Source: Parapristionchus giblindavisi (lineage: Eukaryota > Nematoda > Chromadorea > Rhabditida > Diplogasteridae). Taken from it: 64,000 nt of DNA. Both the position numbers and the translations under genes were made by a program. The notes under the pieces were generated by a model, which had not been told where the DNA came from, searched no databases, and was given only the letters and a program-made list of their open reading frames with translations. This document shows positions 1 through 11,400 of this stretch, one piece after another (position 1 is the first letter of the stretch; every line of letters begins with the position of its first letter). The stretch lies in the NCBI GenBank assembly GCA_943737045.1, contig CALSFV010000016.1, positions 434,001 to 498,000 on the forward strand. Reading direction: 5' to 3'.

Positions 1-154
1 TCCTGTTGCACAATAATGGAAAATATGTTTTAAAAAAGATTATGAAATGCTTCTGGAAAGTCTGCGTATCAAAGAATAAAGAAACCCTTCCCAAACAACC
101 ACTGGAATGATCTCAAATTTGCAATAATTGAATTATTGATTGATTACTTCTTAC

Positions 155-693
155 CTTCATTGAATAATCCAATCCAATCCATTAGATTTACCGACGATGG
201 ATCAAATCGCCACGAAACACGAATAAACTGAATACGATATCATCAATCCTTCACTTTGATGTTTACTATGATGTATGAACATTTATGAATTTATCAAAGC
301 TTATTTTAAAAGTTCTTGCTTTTGCAGCTGTAAAAAGCTTTTTCTACCTTGTTTCAAGTATCTCAAAGAAATGCCAGCTTATTGATTAATTTGAAGTTGC
401 GAAATGAAAGGAAAGGAAAGTAAGACTACGTTATCTTTCGTCCCCTTTTGTTCTATGTCTGTTATCAAATTTGTACACCTCAAGTGCCCATGTTTTATTA
501 GTTTCTTATAAATTTGAAATTAAGTTAGATATTTGAGATCTATATAAATCAATTTAAGAGTCACCTGATTCTTTCCTTCTCCGACGAATAATTCCCTGCA
601 ATCAAGACGTATTCCTTCCTCATTATCTATATTGACCTCAGGAAGGATGAGAGGAGTCTCCTTGGCCAAACGAACGATGATCATACCAGCCAT
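155..693 (-). CDS. partial gene, first two coding exons; HECW-N/SKICH-like start
   Basis: Two exons join in phase: 565-693 (43 codons from ATG at 693, donor GTGACT) and 155-227 (73 nt, donor GTAAGA). A probable acceptor (TTATAG) lies 4 nt upstream of the ATG and would suit spliced-leader addition. The second exon contains IRVSWRFDPSSVNLMDWIG. A VSW strand followed by DWIGLF resembles the N-terminal beta-sandwich of HECW-type ubiquitin ligases and of SKICH domains (family knowledge; the assignment is inference). The gene continues beyond the left edge; I could not place exon 3 in 1-154. Exon structure is fairly sure, family assignment weak. Confidence 0.45.
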
Positions 694-697
694 TAGG

Positions 698-2128
698 CTA
701 TAAAAAAACTATAAATTATATTATTTAATCTTTCAAAATTCCTTTTTTTTTATTTACCAAAAATATTTTTGTAAATCAACATAACGAATATGCGTGTATG
801 CGTACAGTGATATAAAAAATGTTCAAAGAACAAGTAAGCTTCGAAATTGAATAGGATCAATGGAAGTATATATATATCAATTGATCTAGTCAGGTGGGTC
901 CTAGTCTCTAGTGTATCAAAGATTGACATGAAGATTAGGGCTGTTGAAATTTCAGATTGGCTTGACTGGGGAATCACGATCTGAATTTAAAAAATATTTT
1001 TCGCGATATTTTCTGTTAAATAATAGTAATAATAAATAATCATTAAAAGGTTAAAAATACTTTACATTTCCAGTACAAAAAAAGGTTAAGCATCTAAAAA
1101 TTGTTCTTTGATATATCACAGAAGGAACAAGACGTAGGGGTAATGGATATTTATCACCATTTGCACGGATTTCCTTGTTTTGGCATGTGCCCAGACTGAA
1201 TTTAAGAGTAATCGCGTGTTGGAAGTTGTCCCTTTAGGTTTTATATCACTACGGGTATACGTCAAGCAGCAAACGTTATCTGACTCTCTCCACAGTAAGC
1301 TGTCCATTTTGAAATCCGCTCAATAAATACACTCTCTCAAAATTAATGCTCTCTCGCTTACCTGGCTTTCAAAGAAAAATGGCTTATACCAGAATACTGT
1401 GTATCATATCACTCATGATTTGTTTAGTTCTTCCCAATTCTGCAAACTTATATGACGTGTTGTCAAGGGAATTAGTAATTGCAACGAGACATTTATATTT
1501 CTAATATCACGTAGACTCTGTTCAAACGTTGTGAACAAGAAAAGAAACAATGTCAAGGTATCAAGAGAAATTGTGAGAAAATAACAAACTGCTCACGATT
1601 TTTTATGAACAACAAGTAAACCATAAAAATTAGCATCTTCTCCACAGCGAAGGTTCAAATTCTCGATCTTGAACACGCCTCATATATTATAAGAAATTGC
1701 GAAGGAGGTCGGAAGGCCCATTGCACTATACTACTTCATTCTTCCTCTCCCTCTCCCTATTCTCTCCCTATCTCTCATTTTAGATAGACCATCATATTTC
1801 ATCGTGACCCATTCTCTTTACCCCCATTTAGTGGGGTAAGAAGACAAGGGAAGAAGCGGATGAATGATCACTCGTTTATCCATAATGATTTATGTGGTCT
1901 CTTTATGAAATTGGACTCTCATTATTACATAAACATTAAGTGAAATCATCAAAAGTATCATGTGATCACACTCTTTGTAGGCAAGGATTAGTGAGAAGAT
2001 TACAAATAAATAAATTACATTGACCGTAACAGAAAATTCATAATAGCTTGAGGTGTGCATGCAGCTTATAGTCAATATGAAAGTAATGATCAAAAAGTAG
2101 TTTACACTAAAAAATGATTTAGGAAAAG
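698..2128. other. intergenic, no gene seen
   Basis: AT-rich upstream region of the leftward gene. Open frames here are short and lack splice-consistent partners. A pyrimidine-rich tract lies near 1738-1785. Nothing else is supported. Confidence 0.4.
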
Positions 2129-2252
2129 TTAAAGACACACACCCCAAGCTAATTTTACTTTCCCCATTGGCAATACTTTCTCGTAGACAAAGAAAGCGAG
2201 AGAGTGTGACCAGAGATGAGAGTTGAAAATTAGCTCGGGGTGTCACTTTAAA
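2129..2252. repeat. short TIR element (MITE), family copy 1
   Basis: Ends are imperfect inverted copies of a TTAAAG..CACCCC..AGCTAATTTT type terminus. The same termini and a similar interior occur at 38023-38142, so this is a dispersed family. No coding capacity. Confidence 0.6.
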
Positions 2253-3010
2253 TGATCAAATAAATTGAAACAATAACCTTTTCGAAAGGCAAGTGCGGGT
2301 TTACAGGGCAGGAAACCTAAGGAGACTTGAATAGTGACTAATGTCGCCTCCACATTTTCACTCTTTTTATGTCAGTTCTCTTTCCGGATACCATTGTCTC
2401 TCGTCCAATCTCTAATTTGAAAGCCCATGTGGGACACTAATGAGGCTGACGACAAGAAATGTCTGATCTTTGAAGAGTGACAGTTTTCTGGCTTCTTGAA
2501 GCAAACAAAGAAAGTTGTAGTTTTGGGCTTTTGGGAACTGTGAAGTATTGTATTTAGTTTGGTAAAATACATTTTGCATTTCAAAATTATATGATTACAA
2601 CAACTTAATCGAATACAAGGTCCGCCACAAAATAAATGTAATGGTTACAGTGGTGGCCAGAAGGAAAATATATTTTGGTTTTTTGAGGATAACTTTTTAT
2701 GTAGTTAACCGATCATCTTGAAATTTTTATATAGTGTGCTCAGACGTGTTACACAATGTACACCGAGGCATGGAGCCAGTTTTTCAATTTCAACGGCTTC
2801 CAGGCTACAGTATCCAATAATGACTGTATGGCTCATTTTGAGGAAGTTACTTCTCCTCTAATTTTTAAACGTATTCATGCAGTTTTTTCGATTTTTTCTC
2901 CACGAATATAATTTTAAAAATCAATTAAACAAATTTATTATCAATATTCAACACGTAAATAATCAAAATAATTGATTAAATCAATCTCAAAGCGGATAAC
3001 TCAAGGGGTG

Positions 3011-3366
3011 CACGGCGGTTCACTGGGGGGAAATCCCTACATTTAACTTTGTCTTGAAGCCTCCCGCACTACGAAAAGTTGTTTTGCACCGGGTGGGATT
3101 CGAACCCACGAGGTTCGGATCGCCAGACAAAAGTTCTAACCACTAAGCCATCTCGGCATGCTACATAACTCGTAGAACTCGATGATGAACGCATGTGGGG
3201 GGAGGGACCGCAGCGCGTCGTTGAGCGCGTCGCGTCGCTCCCTCCCCTTACGCTAACTATTACCGTATATAATAATGAACTTTCGTGGTAAGACATTTGT
3301 TGAACAATTTATCCTGATTTTTAAAAACTGCGAGTCGCTCTTAACTACTGTCCTTGAACCGCCGTG
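3011..3366. mobile_element. nested TIR element carrying a tRNA-like core
   Basis: Perfect 12-bp inverted ends CACGGCGGTTCA / TGAACCGCCGTG, flanked by the direct repeat GGGTG on both sides, which I read as a 5-bp target duplication. The interior has a GC-rich patch near 3195-3245 and a 73-nt tRNA-like segment. It sits inside the Tc1-like element at 2648-4575, so it inserted later. Confidence 0.7.
3085..3157 (-). pseudogene. tRNA-like sequence, acceptor stem not paired
   Basis: A 73-nt segment with an A box (TGGCTTAGTGG), an exact B box (GGTTCGAATCC) and a perfect T stem (GTGGG/CCCAC). The acceptor stem pairs at only about 3 of 7 positions and no convincing anticodon arm forms, so it should not be called a tRNA gene. 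A relative lies at 62792-62863 in another TIR element. Confidence 0.6.
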
Positions 3367-3499
3367 GGGTGATATTTGAGCAAAAATTCAGGTGCAAATC
3401 AATTATTAAACGGATTAAATTAACAAATATTAATTTAGTACTTTAGTTTCCGTGCTTCTGACTGATCCAACGTCGTGCGGCGAGCAGGAGCGTACGATA

Positions 3500-3690
3500 G
3501 CCGTTGCGATCATGACTCCATTGATTCGTTGCAGAGGACATAGTCCGAGTTCCTGTGCACAATGACGCTTCTGCCATCGTGATTCACCGTGGGGACAAGC
3601 TTCTGGCCATCATCTCGAGTCCCGACTGGTCTACGAACGTAAACCCGGCCGTCCGAGCCCAAAGAGATTGAACTTGGACTGTTCCTATCA
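3500..3690 (-). pseudogene. Tc1-family transposase remnant
   Basis: Minus-strand reading gives SKFNLFGSDGRVYVRRPVG, matching the well-known SKFNLFGSDG..WVRRP block of Tc1 transposases. Stops and frameshifts interrupt it on both sides. No full domain remains. Confidence 0.7.
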
Positions 3691-4575
3691 GACGACCTTT
3701 CGCTATTCTGCGACTGTCTATTTGAAATGAGCCTTTAGCCACTTCAGACGATTCTTTCTGTTCTTAGGAGATATTATGGGCTTCGTATTAAGAATTCTAG
3801 CGTTAAAACCAGCGTGTTTGGGTTGTCTACGGACGGTGTGAGTCGATGGAGGAGTGACACCGTAGACTGCCATTTCTTGCTGGTTGATTGTGGAGTTCGC
3901 CCGCGGGATCTCGCGCGATATGCTGATTATATTCCTGTCATCAAGGTGCTAGGTGATGCGTGAAATACGAGGCAGTGATGGTTGACGGTTTTTCACGGAT
4001 TTGGGGACCTTTTTAATGATACAGGAGATCGTTAACTGGTTTACACCAAGATGGATAGCAGGTTCTGTTTGCTTCAGACCATTCAAACCGCCGCGAAAGA
4101 TGACGCGCGTGCTATCAAGAAAGAGATATCACATTCCTTTCGGTTTTGCCATAATTAAAAAACAACAATACAAGAAAATACATTTAAAAAATCATAATAA
4201 ACAAGCAAAAATGATGAAAAAATGTTATCCTTTTGAAATTCTCAATATACCTACGATATGAATGTTAATATCCAATAAATGCACACATTATCGATAAATG
4301 ATTATAGTAGCATGCGAAAATACCTTTTAAACGGTGAAAAAATTGTTTTAAACAACGAAAATACGTCGCAACTTCAACCACTCAAAATGAGCCAAACGGT
4401 CATTTTGGGATACTGTAGCCTGGAAGCCGTTGAAATTGAAAAACCGGCTCCATGCCTCGGTGTACATTGCGAAACATGCTTGAGCACACTATATAAAAAT
4501 TTCAAGGTGATCGGTTAACTACAAGAAAAGTTATCCTCAAAAAACCAAAATATGTTTTCCTTCTGGCCACCACTG

Positions 4576-5408
4576 TATATTTCAGAACACATGAACGACA
4601 AAAAGTGAAAGCCAGCCTAATCTAAATTTTGACCAACAAGAGTTGCCTTCGTCTATGAAAGAAATTGGAGTGAAGCGACAGCTTGCGTGAATTAACTACG
4701 CACAATAGGCTAAGCTTTATCAATAATTCAGAGGCATAATTCATGAATTGGCAAGACTACGATGCACTATAATACTGAAGGGGTCAAGACATGCGGTTGA
4801 TGAATAGGAATACGGTAGTCCGCTATAATGTTTTCGTCGCGAGATAAAATAACAATGAAGGCGAAATGCTCGAGAAAAACAAGGAGACATGACCCGAGAC
4901 GCGCCAGCCACTTCGTCTTTAACAGAAGTTGAGACAAGAAAATCTGAAGCCAAATAGGCTCCCCCGGGTGCATTTCTTCATTGTTACTTTGGTTCCTTTG
5001 CTTAGCTCTTCTTACTCTCCCTCTAGGATCTCTCCCTCTCCCTCTCCCTCTCCCTCTCCCTCTGCCCCCAAACGCTTCTTTATCTTGTCGCAATGTCATT
5101 CTCTTCGTCCCCAAATGGGGCTGGAGAAAGAGGAGAAGCATAGATTAGAGACATCCCCCCGTTTTATCCATTCTATCGTGTTAGCCTCATTCGAATTAGC
5201 CTCCAGTCTCGAGATATCTACCACAAAAGCATGCGAGACATGGACAAAACAAGCGAATTTGCCCCCATTCCATCACGGAAATCGAGCTATTTTCAGTTAT
5301 GTCGAATCAAGAATAGCAACTCTTTATCGAAATTTGTACATGACATTACATGCAAGTTGATTACAGTATGCTCAAGGTTGCTGTAGGTACGGTGAGTCGG
5401 TAATTGGG
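4576..5408. other. intergenic with pyrimidine-rich repeats
   Basis: Contains a CTCTCC-type simple repeat around 5020-5062. Open frames over it are low-complexity Ser/Pro readings and are not supported as genes. It lies just 3' of the potassium channel gene. Confidence 0.4.
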
Positions 5409-8400
5409 TCAAACTTCTTCCGGATCATTGTCTTCTCTACGATACTTGGCTGATCCTCCGCATAGATTAGATAGGAGAGTGGCAATGCTCTCGCAGGAAG
5501 CGAGACTCCTGCAAGGATTGTCTGACTACGGTAAATTCAGGAATAATCGATAGTTCAGTAATTTTAATGGAGACCATCAACTTTCCGATGTGTACCAATA
5601 TCAATTTATGATAATTTGTTTTTCATTAAAATTTCTTAAAAATAGGTTAGTTACGTGTAATCGATAAATCGAATTCTCGCGATGTCCTTCGGAGCATAGG
5701 CGCCCTTGATTATGGTATCCGCATGTTTCTTACCGTACTTCTGGAAGTATTGATTGAATCATTACAAAAAATGATTTCGTCGTCGAATTCACCAGATTAA
5801 TTCAAATAATATTAACAAATGTGACCAAGAAAACAACCCACTTAGCCAGTTACAGTAAATAAAACTACGATAAGAACGCATATTTGTATAACTGATTAAA
5901 CTAATCAAAGTGGTTAACCTGTTGCAGCACGGATGCGTATCGCATCAGATCAGGTACATGCACCATTCGTCCGCCGACGTTTACTAGAGCGAAACGGGCG
6001 TCCTGCAAGGATTACGGTAGGCACACCAAAAATCTTTCTGTAGACACGCCATAAGTAACCTATTACTGATAAATAACTTTTCCAACTTTTCTGAGACAAG
6101 CAAGAAGTCAGGAGTGTACCAACATACACATCTGAACCTACTCTTGATAAATCTGTTTAAACTGAAAAACTAAAACTAGAAAATCCTTAATTGAATATAT
6201 TTAAATAAAGATTTACACTTGTGTATTTTCACACATCGATTTTTGATTAATCACAAAGATGGAAGTTTTGGAGAGTTTTGATTTATAAATTTTGAAATAC
6301 CTTAATCGCTCTTCCAAAGTAGTGAATCTTTCGGATATACTGGATACCAACCAAATCGATGCACATAGTACTGAAATTGACATTTTATTAAAATTAATGC
6401 CCAAAACTAATTTGACTATACTATTAGGTTGAGTCATAAGTCTTGTCGCATTTTTGGCCCTTTAAACAAACTTAAATAACTTTATCTCGGCAAAAGCAAT
6501 TCAATCAAAGTAAGCGTCATCTGCGTCGACATGCTTCCTCCAAAGTTCGGGTAGCTTGTGGATGCAGTGCTCCCAGAAGGACGGCTGCTAGGAGGCAAAG
6601 TAGTTGGTCAGCCAGATTTCGACCTCCCGCTGATTATTGAAGTGTACTCCTTCGAGAGTGCGCTGCATATCGGAAAACAATCAGCAATCGCTAGGAGCAA
6701 AGTCGGGCGAGTAGGGCGGGTAGGGGACGCCGTGCTAGCCAAAGTTCAACAGGACTTTTTCGGTCGTCGTTCCCAAACGTGGTCGGGCGTTGTCGTGCTA
6801 GAAGTGAATCCGGTCGTGTAACCAGGGAACGGATAGGACCTTGGACCTCATGGTCTGTAGTTCGCGAGAGTATACCGTGGCCGTAGTAGTCGACCCCTGT
6901 GGGAACAGCTCCCAATAAACCACACCGCATCTGACCCACCACACAGACAGTATGATTTTCTTCTCGTGAAGTTCGAATTTGGCGATGGAATTGTGCTGCT
7001 CAACTCGATCGACCCACTAAGCCCGGAGGATCAATTTGTCGTAAGAGATCCACTTTTCATCTCCAGTCATGATCCGGTCGATCCAAGCCGTTGTACGAGC
7101 GTACGAAATTAGAATCAGACACTGGTCCGCACGGTTTTCCTTCTGCTTGTCCGACAGTTGGTGGGGTAACCATCGACCCAAATTCTGGACCTTGCCAAGA
7201 TCCTGTAGGCAACCAACGATGGTGGGTTGGCTTACCCCAAGACTCGTCGCCATATCACGGGTGGTAGCATAGGGGTCCGCTTGGACGTGATGCTCCAGCA
7301 CGCCCAAGTCCAGCTCGGGCGCCGTCCGGACCTTTGACGCCGTACTCCCTTCTTCGAAGCGTTTGAACCAATGTTGCACAGTGCCCGTTCTAGGGGCCTT
7401 AGTGTTGTATACTACCGCCATACGGATGTGGACATCGGGATGTTTGAGCTAGAATAGGAAGAAAACAACGTGACGTGTCACATGTGCACAAAACTAGGAA
7501 CGAATTGAAGAGGCATTTCAGCTACTAGACTCGATGTCGGTACAATTCACTAATGCGCTCAAAGAGTAGTAGTAGTGACTTATTTACTGCCAGAACGGTC
7601 GGGGTGATTGATAACGTACGACTGAGCAGTGATAGCACAAACATACCTCTCTAAAATGCGACAAGACTTATGACTCAACCTAATATATCGTCAAACTCTT
7701 ACACGTCTTCTCTAATAGTTTTGCCAGAAAAGTTTGAAATTATTTTGGGACGTTTTATATAGACCTCATCACTCATGACCTCTTCCGATCTCACAACCAA
7801 TCAGCGATATGTTCACAACATTAAGATTATTCACTGATAGAGACCAAAAAAATATTTCAAAAAATTATATGAGATACGGAGACCTAAATTTTAAAAAAGA
7901 ACAAGAGTTTCTTATTTTCGAATATTAAAAAAAAGTTACGTGATTGCTAATCCAATGATGATATAGCACAGATCGATTAGGAACATGTTCTGCTTCACCG
8001 GAACGATGTCTCCGAATCCGACCTGAGATACGGTAACTACACCATAAATAATTTGAAAAGTCAGTTCTCTATAGGAAAATTGAGTGTAATACCGTAGTCA
8101 TGGTGATGAAAGAGAAGTAAAAACCGGAGAAGAAGTCCCACTTCTCCCACGACGACAGCAAAACGGCTCCTATGCAAATGTATCTGAATCATGAATATGA
8201 CCCGATTCAACATCATTCATCAGTTTTTAACCAGATATCAAGTAAACGTAACTTTGAGATCTGACCCAATTTACCTACTCACCCGAGTAAAATAGCCACG
8301 ATGAGGGATACTGGAATAGCGACATAACCAAGCTCGTTCATCTGCAGTGATCAAAGTTCAAAGATCAGACATTAAAATTATCAAAAAAAAAATTTCATGA

Positions 8401-11400
8401 ATTTTAATTTTTTTATTGTTAGAATTAAATTAAAATCACAGTCTAGACAAAAACGAAGTGTAACCTTATCATCTCCATCCTTCTTGTCATCTGATATGTT
8501 ATGGAGCGGCTCGTGCTTCCCACCTCGTTTGGAGTGATAGCTGAAAGGGATGTATTGTTTAATATCGCTTCCGTGGCGCAATCGACAGCGCGTTCGGCTG
8601 TTAACCGAAAGGTCGGTGGTTCGAACCCACCCGGGAGCGTATCTTTTGATTCTTTTCTAAATCTTTGAATTTCAGATGTTGATAAGAGAGAGGCTTTTGA
8701 GAATAGATATGCTTCCGTGGCGCAATCGGCAGCGCGTTCGGCTGTTAACCGAAAGGTCGGTGGTTCGAACCCACCCGGGAGCGTATCTTTTGATTCTTTT
8801 CTAAATCTTTGAATTTCAGATGTTGATAAGAGAGAGGCTTTTGAGAATAGATATGCTTCCGTGGCGCAATCGGCAGCGCGTTCGGCTGTTAACCGAAAGG
8901 TCGGTGGTTCGAACCCACCCGGGAGCGTATCTTTTGATTCTTTTCTAAATCTTTGAATTTCAGATGTTGACAAGATAGAGGCTTTTGAGAATAGATATGC
9001 TTCCGTGGCGCAATCGGCAGCGCGTTCGGCTGTTAACCGAAAGGTCGGTGGTTCGAACCCACCCGGGAGCGTATCTTTTGATTCTTTTCTAAATCTTTGA
9101 ATTTCAGATGTTGATAAGAGAGAGGCTTTTGAGAATAGATATGCTTCCGTGGCGCAATCGGCAGCGCGTTCGGCTGTTAACCGAAAGGTCGGTGGTTCGA
9201 ACCCACCCGGGAGCGTATCTTTTGATTCTTTTCTAAATCTTTGAATTTCAGATGTTGATAAGAGAGAGGCTTTTGAGAATAGATATGCTTCCGTGGCGCA
9301 ATCGGCAGCGCGTTCGGCTGTTAACCGAAAGGTCGGTGGTTCGAACCCACCCGGGAGCGTATCTTTTGATTCTTTTCTAAATCTTTGAATTTCAGATGTT
9401 GATAAGAGAGAGGCTTTTGAGAATAGATATGCTTCCGTGGCGCAATCGGCAGCGCGTTCGGCTGTTAACCGAAAGGTCGGTGGTTCGAACCCACCCGGGA
9501 GCGTATCTTTTGATTCTTTTCTAAATCTTTGAATTTCAGATGTTGATAAGAGAGAGGCTTTTGAGAATAGATATGCTTCCGTGGCGCAATCGGCAGCGCG
9601 TTCGGCTGTTAACCGAAAGGTCGGTGGTTCGAACCCACCCGGGAGCGTATCTTTTGATTCTTTTCTAAATCTTTGAATTTCAGATGTTGACAAGATAGAG
9701 GCTTTTGAGAATAGATATGCTTCCGTGGCGCAATCGGCAGCGCGTTCGGCTGTTAACCGAAAGGTCGGTGGTTCGAACCCACCCGGGAGCGTATCTTTTG
9801 ATTCTTTTCTAAATCTTTGAATTTCAGATGTTGATAAGAGAGAGGCTTTTGAGAATAGATATGCTTCCGTGGCGCAATCGGCAGCGCGTTCGGCTGTTAA
9901 CCGAAAGGTCGGTGGTTCGAACCCACCCGGGAGCGTATCTTTTGATTCTTTTCTAAATCTTTGAATTTCAGATGTTGATAAGAGAGAGGCTTTTGAGAAT
10001 AGATATGCTTCCGTGGCGCAATCGGCAGCGCGTTCGGCTGTTAACCGAAAGGTCGGTGGTTCGAACCCACCCGGGAGCGTATCTTTTGATTCTTTTCTAA
10101 ATCTTTGGATGTTGATAAGAGAGAGGCTTTTGAGAATATCTTTTGATTCTTTTCTAAATCTTTGAATTTCAGATGTTGATAAGAGAGAGGCTTTTGAGAA
10201 TAGATATGCTTCCGTGGCGCAATCGGCAGCGCGTTCGGCTGTTAACCGAAAGGTCGGTATGCTTTTCTAAATCTTTGAATTTCAGATGTTGATAAGAGAG
10301 AGGCGAGAATAGATATGCTTCCGTGGCGCAATCGGCAGCGCGTTCGGCTGTTAACCGAAAGGTCGGTGGTTCGAACCCACCCGGGAGCGTATCTTTTGAT
10401 TCTTTTCTAAATCTTTGAATTTCAGATGTTGACAAGAGAGAGACTTTTGAGAACAGATATGCTTCCGTGGCGCAATCGGCAGCGCGTTCGGCTGTTAACC
10501 GAAAAAGGTCGGTGGTTCGAACCCACCCGGGAGCGTATCTTTTGATTCTTTTCTAAATCTTTGAATTTCAGATGTTGACAAGAGAGAGACTTTTGAGAAT
10601 AGATATGCTTCCGTGGCGCAATCGGCAGCGCGTTCGGCTGTTAACCGAAAGGTCGGTGGTTCGAACCCACCCGAGAGCGTATCTTTTGATTCTTTTCTAA
10701 ATCTTTGAATTTCAGATGTTGATAAGAGAGAGGCTTTTGAGAATAGATATGCTTCCGTGGCGCACCCGGGAGCGTATCTTTTGATTCTTTTCTAAATCTT
10801 TGAATTTCAGATGTTGACAAGATAGAGGCTTTTGAGAATAGATATGCTTCCGTGGCGCAATCGGCAGCGCGTTCGGCTGTTAACCGAAAGGTCGGTGGTT
10901 CGAACCCACCCGGGAGCGTATCTTTTGATTCTTTTCTAAATCTTTGAATTTCAGATGTTGACAAGAGAGAGACTTTTGAGAATAGATATGCTTCCGTGGC
11001 GCAATCGGCAGCGCGTTCGGCTGTTAACCGAAAGGTCGGTGGTTCGAACCCACCCGAGAGCGTATCTTTTGATTCTTTTCTAAATCTTTGAATTTCAGAT
11101 GTCCGTGGCGCAATCGGCAGCGCGTTCGGCTGTTAACCGAAAGGTCGGTGGTTCGAACCCACCCGGGAGCGTATCTTTTGATTCTTTTCTAAATCTTTGA
11201 ATTTCAGATGTTGACAAGAGAGAGACTTTTGAGAATAGATATGCTTCCGTGGCGCAATCGGCAGCGCGTTCGGCTGTTAACCGAAAGGTCGGTGGTTCGA
11301 ACCCACCCGGGAGCGTATCTTTTGATTCTTTTCTAAATCTTTGAATTTCAGATGTTGATAAGAGAGAGGCTTTTGAGAATAGATATGCTTCCGTGGCGCA

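Larger units (their letters stand above)
2648..4575 (-). mobile_element. degenerate Tc1-like transposon
   Basis: Inverted termini begin CAGTGGTGGCCAGAAGG on both sides, are flanked by TA, and extend roughly 200 bp. The start resembles nematode Tc1 ends. The right arm spans about 4380-4575 and the left about 2648-2870. Transposase remnants lie inside on the minus strand (near 3500-3690). A second TIR element (3011-3366) is nested in it. It lies between the two leftmost genes. Confidence 0.8.

Noticed and set aside
3085..3157. functional tRNA gene
   Set aside because: A and B boxes and T arm are present, but the acceptor stem and anticodon arm do not form.
4929..5360. 143-codon plus-strand frame
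   Set aside because: Runs through a CTCTCC simple repeat, giving SPSPSPSPS; no splice signals or conserved look.
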